Assembly (NCBI GenBank): GCA_022826565.1
Contig: JAJDUP010000006.1
Span: 62,001-126,000, forward strand
Length of the DNA stretch: 64,000 nucleotides
From: Gemmatimonadota bacterium
Lineage (GTDB): Bacteria > Gemmatimonadota > Gemmatimonadetes > Longimicrobiales > Gaopeijiaceae
Direction: 5' to 3'
Part shown: one piece after another, positions 26,129 through 33,569 of the stretch
Layout of the letters: each line of letters opens with the position of its first letter
Numbering within the stretch: position 1 is the first letter of the stretch
Notes under the pieces: model-generated
What the model saw: the letters and a program-made list of their open reading frames with translations, nothing else
The model's database searches: none
What the model was told of the DNA's origin: nothing
Made by a program: the position numbers and the translations under genes

Positions 26129-27376
26129 ATGAAGAAGCGACAGGAAGCGCGCAGGAGGGTCACCGGGGGCGCCGCGCGTCCCATGGGCGGCTCGCGCAGG
26201 TGGCCCGTCGCGCTGGGGGCTCTCTTCCTGACCCTGCTCGCGTGGTATCTGATCTACACAGGCGAGATCGTCCGGTCCCGCGATGCGGACGCCGAGACCT
26301 TTACCCGCATCTACGCGGAGGTCCAGAGCGGACTGACGAGCCAGGAACCGGGAGCGGAGCTGGCCGCGCTCACCACCCTGCAGCGCCTGCTGGTGGAGCT
26401 TGGCGTCCCGTTCGTCGTCACCTCGGAGCCCGGTCGGGTCTACAACACGTCCGTCAACCTCCCCTTCGAGGTCTCCGATCCGCCGACACCGGACGACATC
26501 GAGCGCATCCTTCGCTACGCCGAGGAGCTCGACACCCGCAACGAGCCGGTGGGAAACCCCGAGAGTCAGCTGGTGCACTACGGCATCACGCCGGAAGCCT
26601 ACCGGCTGCAGTGGATGCCCTTCCTCTGGGCCTCGGGACTGCTTGTCACGGTTCTTCTGGCGGTAACGGTTTTCCGCTACCAGCGCAGGACCGCGGCCGA
26701 GCAGGCGTGGACCGCGATGGCCCGCGAACTGGCCCATCAGCTCGGGACCCCCATCAGCTCGCTGCAGGGGTGGGTGGAGGTGCTGGGGCTGGATCCGGGG
26801 GAGCGGCCCGGCGACCTGCCTCAGGTAGAGATCGCCAACGCGATCGGAGAGGATCTGGTGCGCCTGGAGAGGGTCAGCCGCCGCTTCGAACTGATCGGCC
26901 GGGACCCCGAGCTGAAGCGCGTGTCGCTGGTGAACGTCGTGGCGGAGTTGCGGGCCTACATGGAGGTGCGGCTGCCCCGCCTGGGGCCCGGCGTCGCGCT
27001 GCATGTGGATGTCCCGGACGACCTGCCCGACGTGAAGGGGCACGAGGTCCTGCTCACTTGGGCGCTCGAAAACGTGATCAAGAACGCGCTCGACGCGATG
27101 GCCGGCACGGGCGGGTCCATCACCATATCGGCGCGGGCCGCCGAGGGGCGCTGGGTGCTGCTGCGCATCAGGGACACGGGGCCGGGAGTCCCCTTCGAGA
27201 TCCGCGACAGGCTCTTCGAACCCGGGGTGACCACCAAGTCGGGAGGATGGGGCGTCGGACTCACGCTGACGAAGCGAATCGTGGAGGGGGTTCACGGCGG
27301 ACGCGTCGAGCTGCTGGACCGGGCGGAGCGCGGCATGACCTTCCAGGCCCGCCTTCCCCGGGCGGTCGAGTCATGA
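26129..27376 (+). CDS. Membrane sensor histidine kinase
   Basis: A 415-residue kinase. TM1 lies near residues 26-43 and TM2 near 164-184, enclosing a ~120-residue extracytoplasmic sensor with no family I can name. The cytoplasmic part has H-box ELAHQLGTPISSLQGW (His203), N-box ENVIKNALDAMAG, G1 RDTGPGVP and G2 GGWGVGLTLTKRIVEG. The HQLGTPISSL type H-box is common in kinases of Bacteroidota and Gemmatimonadota. ATG at 26129 was chosen because TM1 follows a short basic n-region; in-frame codons upstream add an unlikely leader. No response regulator is adjacent; its stop overlaps the pcrA start (ATGA). Confidence 0.9.
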   Translation: MKKRQEARRRVTGGAARPMGGSRRWPVALGALFLTLLAWYLIYTGEIVRSRDADAETFTRIYAEVQSGLTSQEPGAELAALTTLQRLLVELGVPFVVTSEPGRVYNTSVNLPFEVSDPPTPDDIERILRYAEELDTRNEPVGNPESQLVHYGITPEAYRLQWMPFLWASGLLVTVLLAVTVFRYQRRTAAEQAWTAMARELAHQLGTPISSLQGWVEVLGLDPGERPGDLPQVEIANAIGEDLVRLERVSRRFELIGRDPELKRVSLVNVVAELRAYMEVRLPRLGPGVALHVDVPDDLPDVKGHEVLLTWALENVIKNALDAMAGTGGSITISARAAEGRWVLLRIRDTGPGVPFEIRDRLFEPGVTTKSGGWGVGLTLTKRIVEGVHGGRVELLDRAERGMTFQARLPRAVES

Positions 27377-29613
27377 CCCGTGCCGCCGGTACCCTGAACC
27401 CGGAGCAGAGGGAAGCGGTCGAGCACTTCGAGGGGCCCAGCCTCGTTCTCGCCGGGGCCGGATCGGGGAAGACCCGCGTGCTGACCACCCGCGTGTGTCA
27501 CCTGATCATGGAACACGGCGTGCCGCCCGACCGGATCATGGCCGTGACCTTCACCAACAAGGCGGCCGGAGAGATGCGGGAGCGGGTCGCCGCCATGCTT
27601 GGCGGGGAACCGAGGGGGATCTGGATGGGGACCTTCCACGCGATCGGCGTGCGTCTGCTGCGAAGGCACGCTCCCGAGGTCGGATGGACCCGGGGATTCG
27701 CAATCCGCGATGCCGAGCAGGCGCTGCGGGAGGTGAAGAAGGCGCAGAAGGCCGCCGACGTCGATCCCAAACGGTGGTCGCCCAAGGCCGTGCGGGCCGC
27801 GATCTCCGACGCCAAGAACTACCTGATCGGCCAGGAGGAATTCGCGGCGGCTCATGCCGATGGCCCTGACCTGCTGCTCAGGAAAGCCGCCCGCGTCTAC
27901 CCGGTCTACCAGACGTCGCTGCGGGATCAGGACGCCATGGACTTCGACGACCTGCTGGTGCTTCCGGTGCGGCTTCTGGAGAACAACCAGGGCCTCCTCC
28001 AACGGTACCAGGAGGCGTTCGCGTTCATTCTGGTTGACGAGTACCAGGACACCAACCGCGCGCAGTTCAGGTTCCTGGAACTGCTGGCCGGCAGGCACGG
28101 CAACCTCATGGTCGTGGGTGACGACGACCAGAGCATCTACGGCTGGCGGGGCGCCGACATACGCAACATCCTCGACTTCGAGCGCAGCTTCCCCGGGGCG
28201 CAGGTCGTGAGGCTCGAGCAGAACTACCGCTCGACACCCGTCATCCTCGACGCAGCGAACCTGGTGATCCGGGAAAACCTGTACCGCAAGGAGAAGACGT
28301 TGCGGACGGACCGGGTCGGCGGTCCTGCGATCACCCGGCTGGAAGCGGCCGACGAGATGGACGAAGCGCGCTGGATCGTGGAAGAGATCGAGCGGCGCAT
28401 GCTTGCGGACCCGTCGCTAGACCACCGTGACTTCGCGGTGCTGTACCGCACGAACGCGCAGGCGCGTGCGATGGAGGACCGTTTCTGGCGGCGGGGCGTC
28501 CCGTACCAGATCGTGGGCGGTGTACGCTTCTATGAGCGGCGCGAGATCCAGGATGTGCTCGCCTACCTGCGCCTGATCACCAACCCGCGCGACATCGACG
28601 CCTTCGAGCGCGTCGTCAATTACCCGCGCCGGGGGGTGGGAACCGTCTCGCAGGCGCGATTGACCGCCTTTGCCAGGGATGAAGAGATCGGCCTGCTCGA
28701 CGCCGCCGAGCGGTCGAGCGATATACCCGGCCTGAGCGCGCCGGCGCGCAGGGGGCTGGGGTCGCTGGCCGCGCTGGTTCGCAGGTATTCCGTCGCGGCG
28801 GGGAAGCGGTCCGCCGGTGACGTGCTGCAATCTCTGATCGCCGACCTCGATCTGGCGCGGTTGCTGCGGGCCGAGGGTCCGGAAGGGGACGACCGGGCGG
28901 AGAATGTGGGCGAGCTGGTGGCCGCGGCGAAACAGTTCGAGGCCGAGGAACTGCTCGAACTGGACGAGGGCGACCGGGATACCTTCACCGACCTGAGCCT
29001 CTTTCTGCAGCATGTCGCGCTTGTCGCCGACATCGACGGGCACGATCCGAACGCGGACGCGGTCACCCTCATGACGGTGCACAGCGCCAAGGGGCTGGAG
29101 TTCCCGGTCGTCTTCATCAGCGGCCTGGAGGAAGGCCTGTTCCCGCTGACGCGCGCCTACGACGACGAGGGCGCCCTCGAGGAGGAGCGCAGGCTGCTGT
29201 ACGTCGGCATCACGCGTGCGCGGGAGAAGCTCTACCTGACCCACGCCCGGTCGAGGCGCAGGGCGGGGGAGATGCTGTGGTCGCGCGCATCCACCTTCAT
29301 CGACGTTCTGAAAGACCTGGAGCGCCGGAAGACGGACCGCGTCAGAGGGGTCGGCTGGGCCTCGCGTCCAGGGCGGAGGACGGGGCGCTCGCGGGCGCGG
29401 TGGAGCGGCGCGGTCGACGACGACCCGGGCTTCAACCAGGACCGGCCCAGCTACACCAGGGGCGAGCGGGTGGTCCACCAGACCTTCGGCTCGGGAGTGA
29501 TCGTGGAGCTGTCCGGTTTCGGGCCGGACATGAAGGTCACCGTGGACTTTGCCGACGCGGGCCGGAAAAAGCTCGTGGTTCGCTACGCGGAGTTGGAGAA
29601 GGACTACTTCTGA
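27373..29613 (+). CDS. pcrA: ATP-dependent DNA helicase, UvrD/PcrA family
   Basis: A 746-residue SF1A helicase: Q-motif LNPEQREAVEHFEGP, Walker A LAGAGSGKT at 26-34, AVTFTNKAAGEMRERV, FILVDEYQDTNRAQF, VVGDDDQSIYGWRGAD, LEQNYRST, TVHSAKGLEFPVVFI and YVGITRAREKLYLTHA. The C-terminal RVVHQTFGSGVIVELSG to the end is the Tudor-like domain that binds RNA polymerase in PcrA. It acts in DNA repair and conflict resolution. The start overlaps the kinase stop by 4 bp; the end overlaps the convergent minus-strand gene by 10 bp. Confidence 0.97.
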   Translation: MTRAAGTLNPEQREAVEHFEGPSLVLAGAGSGKTRVLTTRVCHLIMEHGVPPDRIMAVTFTNKAAGEMRERVAAMLGGEPRGIWMGTFHAIGVRLLRRHAPEVGWTRGFAIRDAEQALREVKKAQKAADVDPKRWSPKAVRAAISDAKNYLIGQEEFAAAHADGPDLLLRKAARVYPVYQTSLRDQDAMDFDDLLVLPVRLLENNQGLLQRYQEAFAFILVDEYQDTNRAQFRFLELLAGRHGNLMVVGDDDQSIYGWRGADIRNILDFERSFPGAQVVRLEQNYRSTPVILDAANLVIRENLYRKEKTLRTDRVGGPAITRLEAADEMDEARWIVEEIERRMLADPSLDHRDFAVLYRTNAQARAMEDRFWRRGVPYQIVGGVRFYERREIQDVLAYLRLITNPRDIDAFERVVNYPRRGVGTVSQARLTAFARDEEIGLLDAAERSSDIPGLSAPARRGLGSLAALVRRYSVAAGKRSAGDVLQSLIADLDLARLLRAEGPEGDDRAENVGELVAAAKQFEAEELLELDEGDRDTFTDLSLFLQHVALVADIDGHDPNADAVTLMTVHSAKGLEFPVVFISGLEEGLFPLTRAYDDEGALEEERRLLYVGITRAREKLYLTHARSRRRAGEMLWSRASTFIDVLKDLERRKTDRVRGVGWASRPGRRTGRSRARWSGAVDDDPGFNQDRPSYTRGERVVHQTFGSGVIVELSGFGPDMKVTVDFADAGRKKLVVRYAELEKDYF

Positions 29614-30257
29614 AGGCCGTCCTCCGGGGCCCGGCCCACTGCTTCGTCCTCGTCCTCGGTGATCGCATCCGCGGCCGCGGGCGGCTGCTGGCCGGACGGT
29701 TTCGCGGGGGCGGCATCCGCAGGCGTCGGTTCCTGGCCGGCCGGTTCCGCGGCGGGCGGGCTCCTTCCGCTCCGGCCGAGCTGGGCAAGGCGAAGAAGCC
29801 CCGCGGCGCTCGTCCGCATCGTGCGGATCTGCGCGGCCACCTCGAGCACCGCGTCCTCGGCTTCCGACTGCGCGACGTCTACGAGGGCCAGGAGGTCCTT
29901 CAGCCGCCTCTGCAGTTCGGTGGAACCGTGCTCGATCCCCTTCGCCAGACCGCCGACCGACGCGCCGAGCCTGTCCACCTCCCCCCGAACGGTCCGGGTG
30001 ATGTGGTCGATGTTCCGGGCAGCGCTGCTCGCGTGATCCACCAGCGACTGCGAGCGGGTGCCGGTCGCGGCGAGGAAATCGGTCCACGACGCAGCGAGCC
30101 GCCGCAGTTCCGCGAGCACGAGCAACAGGACCACCAGTAGCGCAACGAGGGCGACCGCCGCGCCTCCCACTGCCCACGCCGAGAAGCTGGTGAGGCCGTC
30201 GCGGGCGAGCTCCACAACGGTCGTGTCCTGCAGCATAGAGAGTGAATGCGGCGTCAT
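29604..30257 (-). CDS. Membrane-anchored coiled-coil protein, function unknown
   Basis: A 217-residue protein with one N-terminal membrane segment (AVGGAAVALVALLVVLLLVLAEL, about residues 29-51), a helical heptad-like stretch of about 100 residues (SQSLVDHASSAARNIDHITR, VDRLGASVGGLAKGIEHGST) resembling DUF948-type proteins, and a Pro/Ala-rich acidic tail. DUF948 members are general-stress or envelope-associated proteins of unknown function, so the similarity gives no role. ATG at 30257; a second ATG at 30239 is possible. It overlaps the pcrA 3' end tail-to-tail by 10 bp and is divergent from murA. Confidence 0.75.
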   Translation of the reverse strand: MTPHSLSMLQDTTVVELARDGLTSFSAWAVGGAAVALVALLVVLLLVLAELRRLAASWTDFLAATGTRSQSLVDHASSAARNIDHITRTVRGEVDRLGASVGGLAKGIEHGSTELQRRLKDLLALVDVAQSEAEDAVLEVAAQIRTMRTSAAGLLRLAQLGRSGRSPPAAEPAGQEPTPADAAPAKPSGQQPPAAADAITEDEDEAVGRAPEDGLQK

Positions 30258-30335
30258 CGGCCGTCCCCGGTTCCGTTTGTGAGGTCTCCGAATATGGGGA
30301 TACAACGCGGGGCGAACCAGCGCTATCTTGAAGCC

Positions 30336-31613
30336 ATGCCAACCTTCATCGTGTCGGGGGGGCACGAACTCTCCGGCAGCATTCGTCCGGCCGGGAACAA
30401 GAACGCGGCGCTCCCCGTCCTGGCGGCGACGCTCATGTCGTCCCAGCCTGTCACGATCGGCAACGTTCCGCGCATCCGGGACGTCGCGACGCTGCTCGAG
30501 ATCATGGAATCGCTCGGCGCCAGCGTCACCTGGACCGGTCCGGGCACCGTGGAGATCGACGCGGCGAACGTCAGAGCTGGCAACCTCGATCCCGAACTGT
30601 CGAAGCGCATCCGGGCATCGATCCTGCTGGCGGGTCCGTTGCTGGCCCGTTTCGGATCGCTTTCGCTGCCCCCCCCGGGGGGGGACGTGATCGGCCGGCG
30701 CCGGCTCGACACCCACGTCCTCGCATTTCGGGCCCTGGGCGCCGAGGTGAGAACCGCCGCCGGACTCGACATCGACGGGCGCTCGCTAGTCGGTGGAGAC
30801 ATGTTCCTGGATGAGCCCTCGGTCACAGCGACCGAAAACGCGATCATGGCAGCGACGCAGGCGCGCGGCGAAACGCTCATCAGGAACGCGGCGGCCGAGC
30901 CCCACGTGCAGGATCTGTGCCGGTGTCTGAACCGGATGGGCGCGCGCATCGCCGGGATCGGGACCTCGACCCTGACGATCGAGGGAGTGTCGTCTCTGGG
31001 CGGGGCCGAATTCGAGATCGGGGCGGACCATATCGAGACGGGCTCCTTCATCGGCCTCGCCGCAGTCACCCGCAGCAGGCTGGTCATCGAGGACGCGCCG
31101 ATCCGGCACCTCGACTCGATCCTCATCGGCTTCCGCCGCCTGGGCATCGACTGCACCGTGGACGGACCGGACCTGATCGTCGACGGACGCAGGGAGCCCG
31201 TCATTCAGATGGATGCCTTCGGTCATCTGCCCAAGGTGGACGACGGTCCCTGGCCGGCATTCCCGGCGGACCTGACCTCGATCGCGGTCGTTGCGGCCAC
31301 GCAGGCCCGGGGCACGGTGCTCGTCCACGAAAAGATGTTCGAGTCCCGCATGTTCTTCACCGACAAGCTGGTGTCCATGGGAGCGCGGATCATCCTCTGC
31401 GATCCACATCGAGTTGTCGTGGTGGGTCCGTCGCCCCTGCGTGGGGCCCGGGTGGAGAGCCCGGATATCCGAGCCGGCATGGCAATGCTGATCGCGGCAC
31501 TCGGCGCCCGCGGAACCAGCATGATTCGCAATGCGGGGCAGATCGAACGCGGCTACGAGAGCATCGACCGGCGGCTCGCGAAACTGGGGGCGCGGATCGA
31601 GCGCCGCGATTGA
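30336..31613 (+). CDS. murA: UDP-N-acetylglucosamine 1-carboxyvinyltransferase with Asp in place of active-site Cys
   Basis: A 425-residue EPSP-synthase-fold enzyme. GNKNAALPVLAATLM carries the conserved Lys-Asn pair at residues 22-23; FPADLTSIAVVAATQARG and MFESRMFFTDKLVSMGARI carry the conserved Asp and Arg. The loop that in E. coli contains Cys115 (PGGCTIG) reads PPGGDVIG, with Asp117. The same Cys-to-Asp change in Mycobacterium and Chlamydia MurA keeps activity and gives intrinsic fosfomycin resistance. It transfers enolpyruvate from PEP to UDP-GlcNAc, the first committed step of peptidoglycan synthesis. TATCTT at 30324-30329, six bases before the ATG, could be the -10 of a leaderless transcript, but no -35 fits. 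Confidence 0.97.
   Translation: MPTFIVSGGHELSGSIRPAGNKNAALPVLAATLMSSQPVTIGNVPRIRDVATLLEIMESLGASVTWTGPGTVEIDAANVRAGNLDPELSKRIRASILLAGPLLARFGSLSLPPPGGDVIGRRRLDTHVLAFRALGAEVRTAAGLDIDGRSLVGGDMFLDEPSVTATENAIMAATQARGETLIRNAAAEPHVQDLCRCLNRMGARIAGIGTSTLTIEGVSSLGGAEFEIGADHIETGSFIGLAAVTRSRLVIEDAPIRHLDSILIGFRRLGIDCTVDGPDLIVDGRREPVIQMDAFGHLPKVDDGPWPAFPADLTSIAVVAATQARGTVLVHEKMFESRMFFTDKLVSMGARIILCDPHRVVVVGPSPLRGARVESPDIRAGMAMLIAALGARGTSMIRNAGQIERGYESIDRRLAKLGARIERRD
30669..30684. repeat. C8G8 palindromic homopolymer tract in murA
   Basis: Eight C followed by eight G form a 16-bp self-complementary tract encoding Pro-Pro-Pro-Gly-Gly directly before Asp117 of MurA. Homopolymer runs of this length are prone to slippage and to sequencing error; the frame is intact as given. 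Confidence 0.9.
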
Positions 31614-31639
31614 CCGGAGGACACCGCTACAGCTATACT
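31610..31639 (+). promoter_or_regulatory. Promoter of the rimP-nusA-infB operon
   Basis: TTGACC (31610-31615) overlaps the murA stop codon, and TATACT (31634-31639) follows after 18 bp. Predicted transcript start near 31646, giving a leader of about 85 nt that contains a hairpin and then an intrinsic terminator before rimP. Confidence 0.7.
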
Positions 31640-31655
31640 TCAAGCACGGTGGCCG

Positions 31656-31672
31656 GGCCGCTATGGGCGGCC
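31656..31672 (+). promoter_or_regulatory. Upstream hairpin in the rimP leader
   Basis: GGCCGC (31656-31661), loop TATGG, GCGGCC (31667-31672): a perfect 6-bp GC stem just inside the predicted transcript, six bases before the terminator stem. It could be a NusA contact site or a competing structure; that is inference. Confidence 0.5.
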
Positions 31673-31677
31673 TAAAC

Positions 31678-31708
31678 GAGTGGGGGATGGTGTCCCCCGC
31701 TCTTTTTT
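31678..31708 (+). terminator. Intrinsic terminator/attenuator before rimP
   Basis: GAGTGGGGGA (31678-31687) and TCCCCCGCTC (31693-31702) form a 10-pair stem with one G-U pair and a TGGTG loop, followed by six T (31703-31708). It is the only canonical rho-independent terminator that I find in the window. Because a promoter lies 40 bp upstream and rimP begins 24 bp downstream, it probably works both as murA terminator and as an attenuator of the rimP-nusA-infB operon; premature terminators ahead of rimP-nusA are known in proteobacteria and NusA controls its own operon in E. coli. Confidence 0.85.
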
Positions 31709-31731
31709 GTCCGCTTGCAACAGGGGGAGGA

Positions 31732-32226
31732 GTGAGACCAAACCGCTTGGAACTCCAAAAGGGGTTTGAAGATCGACTCTCCCATCTGGGCTTTCAACTC
31801 GTACAGGTGGAGTGGGCGGGTCACGTTCGCCGGCCGGTGATCCGGCTCCGGGTGGAACACGAACCACCGGACCAGCCCGTTTCGCTCGACGACTGTGCGA
31901 GCGTCAGCCGCCATATGGAAACGTGGCTCGATCGGGAAGAAGGGTTGCCCGACAGCTACGTCCTCGAGGTCTCTTCGCCCGGGCTGGAGCGCCCGCTGAC
32001 GCGGTCCAGGGACTTCCAGCGGTTTCGGGGTCGGCGGGTCGCCGTCAAGGGCAGGGAGGAGCTGGTTGGCCGGTCGGTTCACCTGGAAGGCGAACTGCTC
32101 GGCGTGGTGCGGGGCGCGGATGGGGCGGAGAAGGTCCTGCTGCGCTTGAACGGAGGCGACGAGGTCGAGGTCTCTCGAGCGAATATCGAGGGAGCTCGCC
32201 TGATCCACGATTGGAAGATTCGATGA
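31732..32226 (+). CDS. rimP: Ribosome maturation factor RimP
   Basis: About 164 residues with the two RimP domains: LGFQLVQVEWAGHVRRPVIRLRVE, VSLDDCASVSRHMETWLD, and DSYVLEVSSPGLERPLTRSRDFQRFRG, the family hallmark. It helps assemble the 30S subunit. The start is uncertain: GTG at 31732 sits almost on top of GGAGG, while TTG at 31747 has that GGAGG about 14 bases away; neither is ideal. Upstream codons lie within the terminator and can be excluded. Its stop overlaps the nusA ATG (ATGA). Confidence 0.9.
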   Translation: MRPNRLELQKGFEDRLSHLGFQLVQVEWAGHVRRPVIRLRVEHEPPDQPVSLDDCASVSRHMETWLDREEGLPDSYVLEVSSPGLERPLTRSRDFQRFRGRRVAVKGREELVGRSVHLEGELLGVVRGADGAEKVLLRLNGGDEVEVSRANIEGARLIHDWKIR

Positions 32227-33569
32227 CGAACACCGGGTTGATCCTGGCGGCTTTCCGCGAGATCGCGGCGACCAAGAGCCTGGAGCCGGATGAGGTGAAC
32301 GAACTGATCCGGGACGCGATTCACGCGGGTCTGGCGCGTATCTACGGTGTGAACGTAAGCACGGAAATCAATATCGACGATGTCGGCGGCGACATCGAGA
32401 TGTTCGTCCTGAAGCGCGTGGTCGATGAGGTCGAGGATCCGTCGGCGGAGGTTTCGGTGCAGGAGGCCCGCTGGGACGATCCCACCTACGAGGTCGGCGA
32501 CGTGATGGAGATCCCCGTCGAGTTCTCGCAGTTCGGGCGCAACGCCGTGATGGCGGCCAAGCAGAGGATCGTGCAACTGGTCCGCGAGGGTGAACGCCAG
32601 CGCATTCGCGAGGAATACACCGACCGGGTCGGCGAGCTGCTTTCGGGAGAGGTGCAGCAGATCGAGCGCGGCAAGCTCGTGCTCATGCTCAACCGAACGC
32701 GCGATGCCGAGGCGATCATTCCGTGGAAGGAGCAGAATCCGCGGGAGCGCTTCCGCCAGGGCGAGTCGATTCGCGCGGTGCTCAAGAGGGTGGAGGAGAC
32801 TCCCAAGGGGCCGCGACTGGTGTTTTCGCGCGCCGATCCGCTGTTCGTCGCCGCGCTGTTCCGGCTCGAAGTGCCCGAGATCTATCAGGGCATCGTCGAG
32901 ATCAAGGAGCTCACGCGCGAAGTGGGGGGACGCACCAAGATCGCGGTGCACAGCCGCGACGAATCCATCGATCCGGTGGGGGCATGCGTGGGCCTCAAGG
33001 GCTCGCGCGTGCAGGCCGTGGTATCGGAACTGGGAGGGGAGAGGATCGACATCGTCCCCTGGCACCCCGATCCCGAGATCTTCGCGCGCAGGGCGCTGGC
33101 CCCGGCCCGGGTGGCCAAGGTGATTTCCGATCCGCGCCGCCAGGTGATAACGGCGATCGTGGACGAGGACCAACTTTCGCTCGCCATCGGGAGAAACGGC
33201 CAGAACGTGCGCCTCGCATCCCAGCTGATCGGGTGGCAGATCGACCTGTACGGTTCCCGGGAATGGCTGGAGCGGGGATCGGACATGTCGGTTTTCGTCG
33301 AGGACGAGGAGGACTCCTACGAGACCGCCGACTTCCCCCTGCGGGAACTCTCCCTGGACCATGGCACGTTGTCGGCCCTGGCGTCGGCCGGTTACGAGAG
33401 CTTCCTCGACATCATCGATCTCGACCGGGGGGATTTCCTCTCGGTCACGGGCGTTACCGAGGAGGCGGCCGATCAGCTTCTTGCCCTGATCGATGACCTG
33501 ACCGTGGTCGACTCGGAGTCGGCTCGCGGCGCTGACGACTCGACGGCACTGCAGGGAGATCTTGTCTGA
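32223..33569 (+). CDS. nusA: Transcription termination/antitermination protein NusA
   Basis: A 448-residue protein: N-terminal RNA-polymerase-binding domain (residues 1-125), S1 domain (about 130-200), and two KH domains with VGACVGLKGSRVQAVVSELGGERIDIV and LAIGRNGQNVRLASQLIGW. The C-terminus (about 375-435) holds one helix-hairpin-helix-like repeat (SALASAGYESFLDIIDLD) rather than the two acidic repeats of E. coli NusA. It modulates pausing and termination. Coupled by overlap to rimP and to infB (TGATG). Confidence 0.96.
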   Translation: MTNTGLILAAFREIAATKSLEPDEVNELIRDAIHAGLARIYGVNVSTEINIDDVGGDIEMFVLKRVVDEVEDPSAEVSVQEARWDDPTYEVGDVMEIPVEFSQFGRNAVMAAKQRIVQLVREGERQRIREEYTDRVGELLSGEVQQIERGKLVLMLNRTRDAEAIIPWKEQNPRERFRQGESIRAVLKRVEETPKGPRLVFSRADPLFVAALFRLEVPEIYQGIVEIKELTREVGGRTKIAVHSRDESIDPVGACVGLKGSRVQAVVSELGGERIDIVPWHPDPEIFARRALAPARVAKVISDPRRQVITAIVDEDQLSLAIGRNGQNVRLASQLIGWQIDLYGSREWLERGSDMSVFVEDEEDSYETADFPLRELSLDHGTLSALASAGYESFLDIIDLDRGDFLSVTGVTEEAADQLLALIDDLTVVDSESARGADDSTALQGDLV

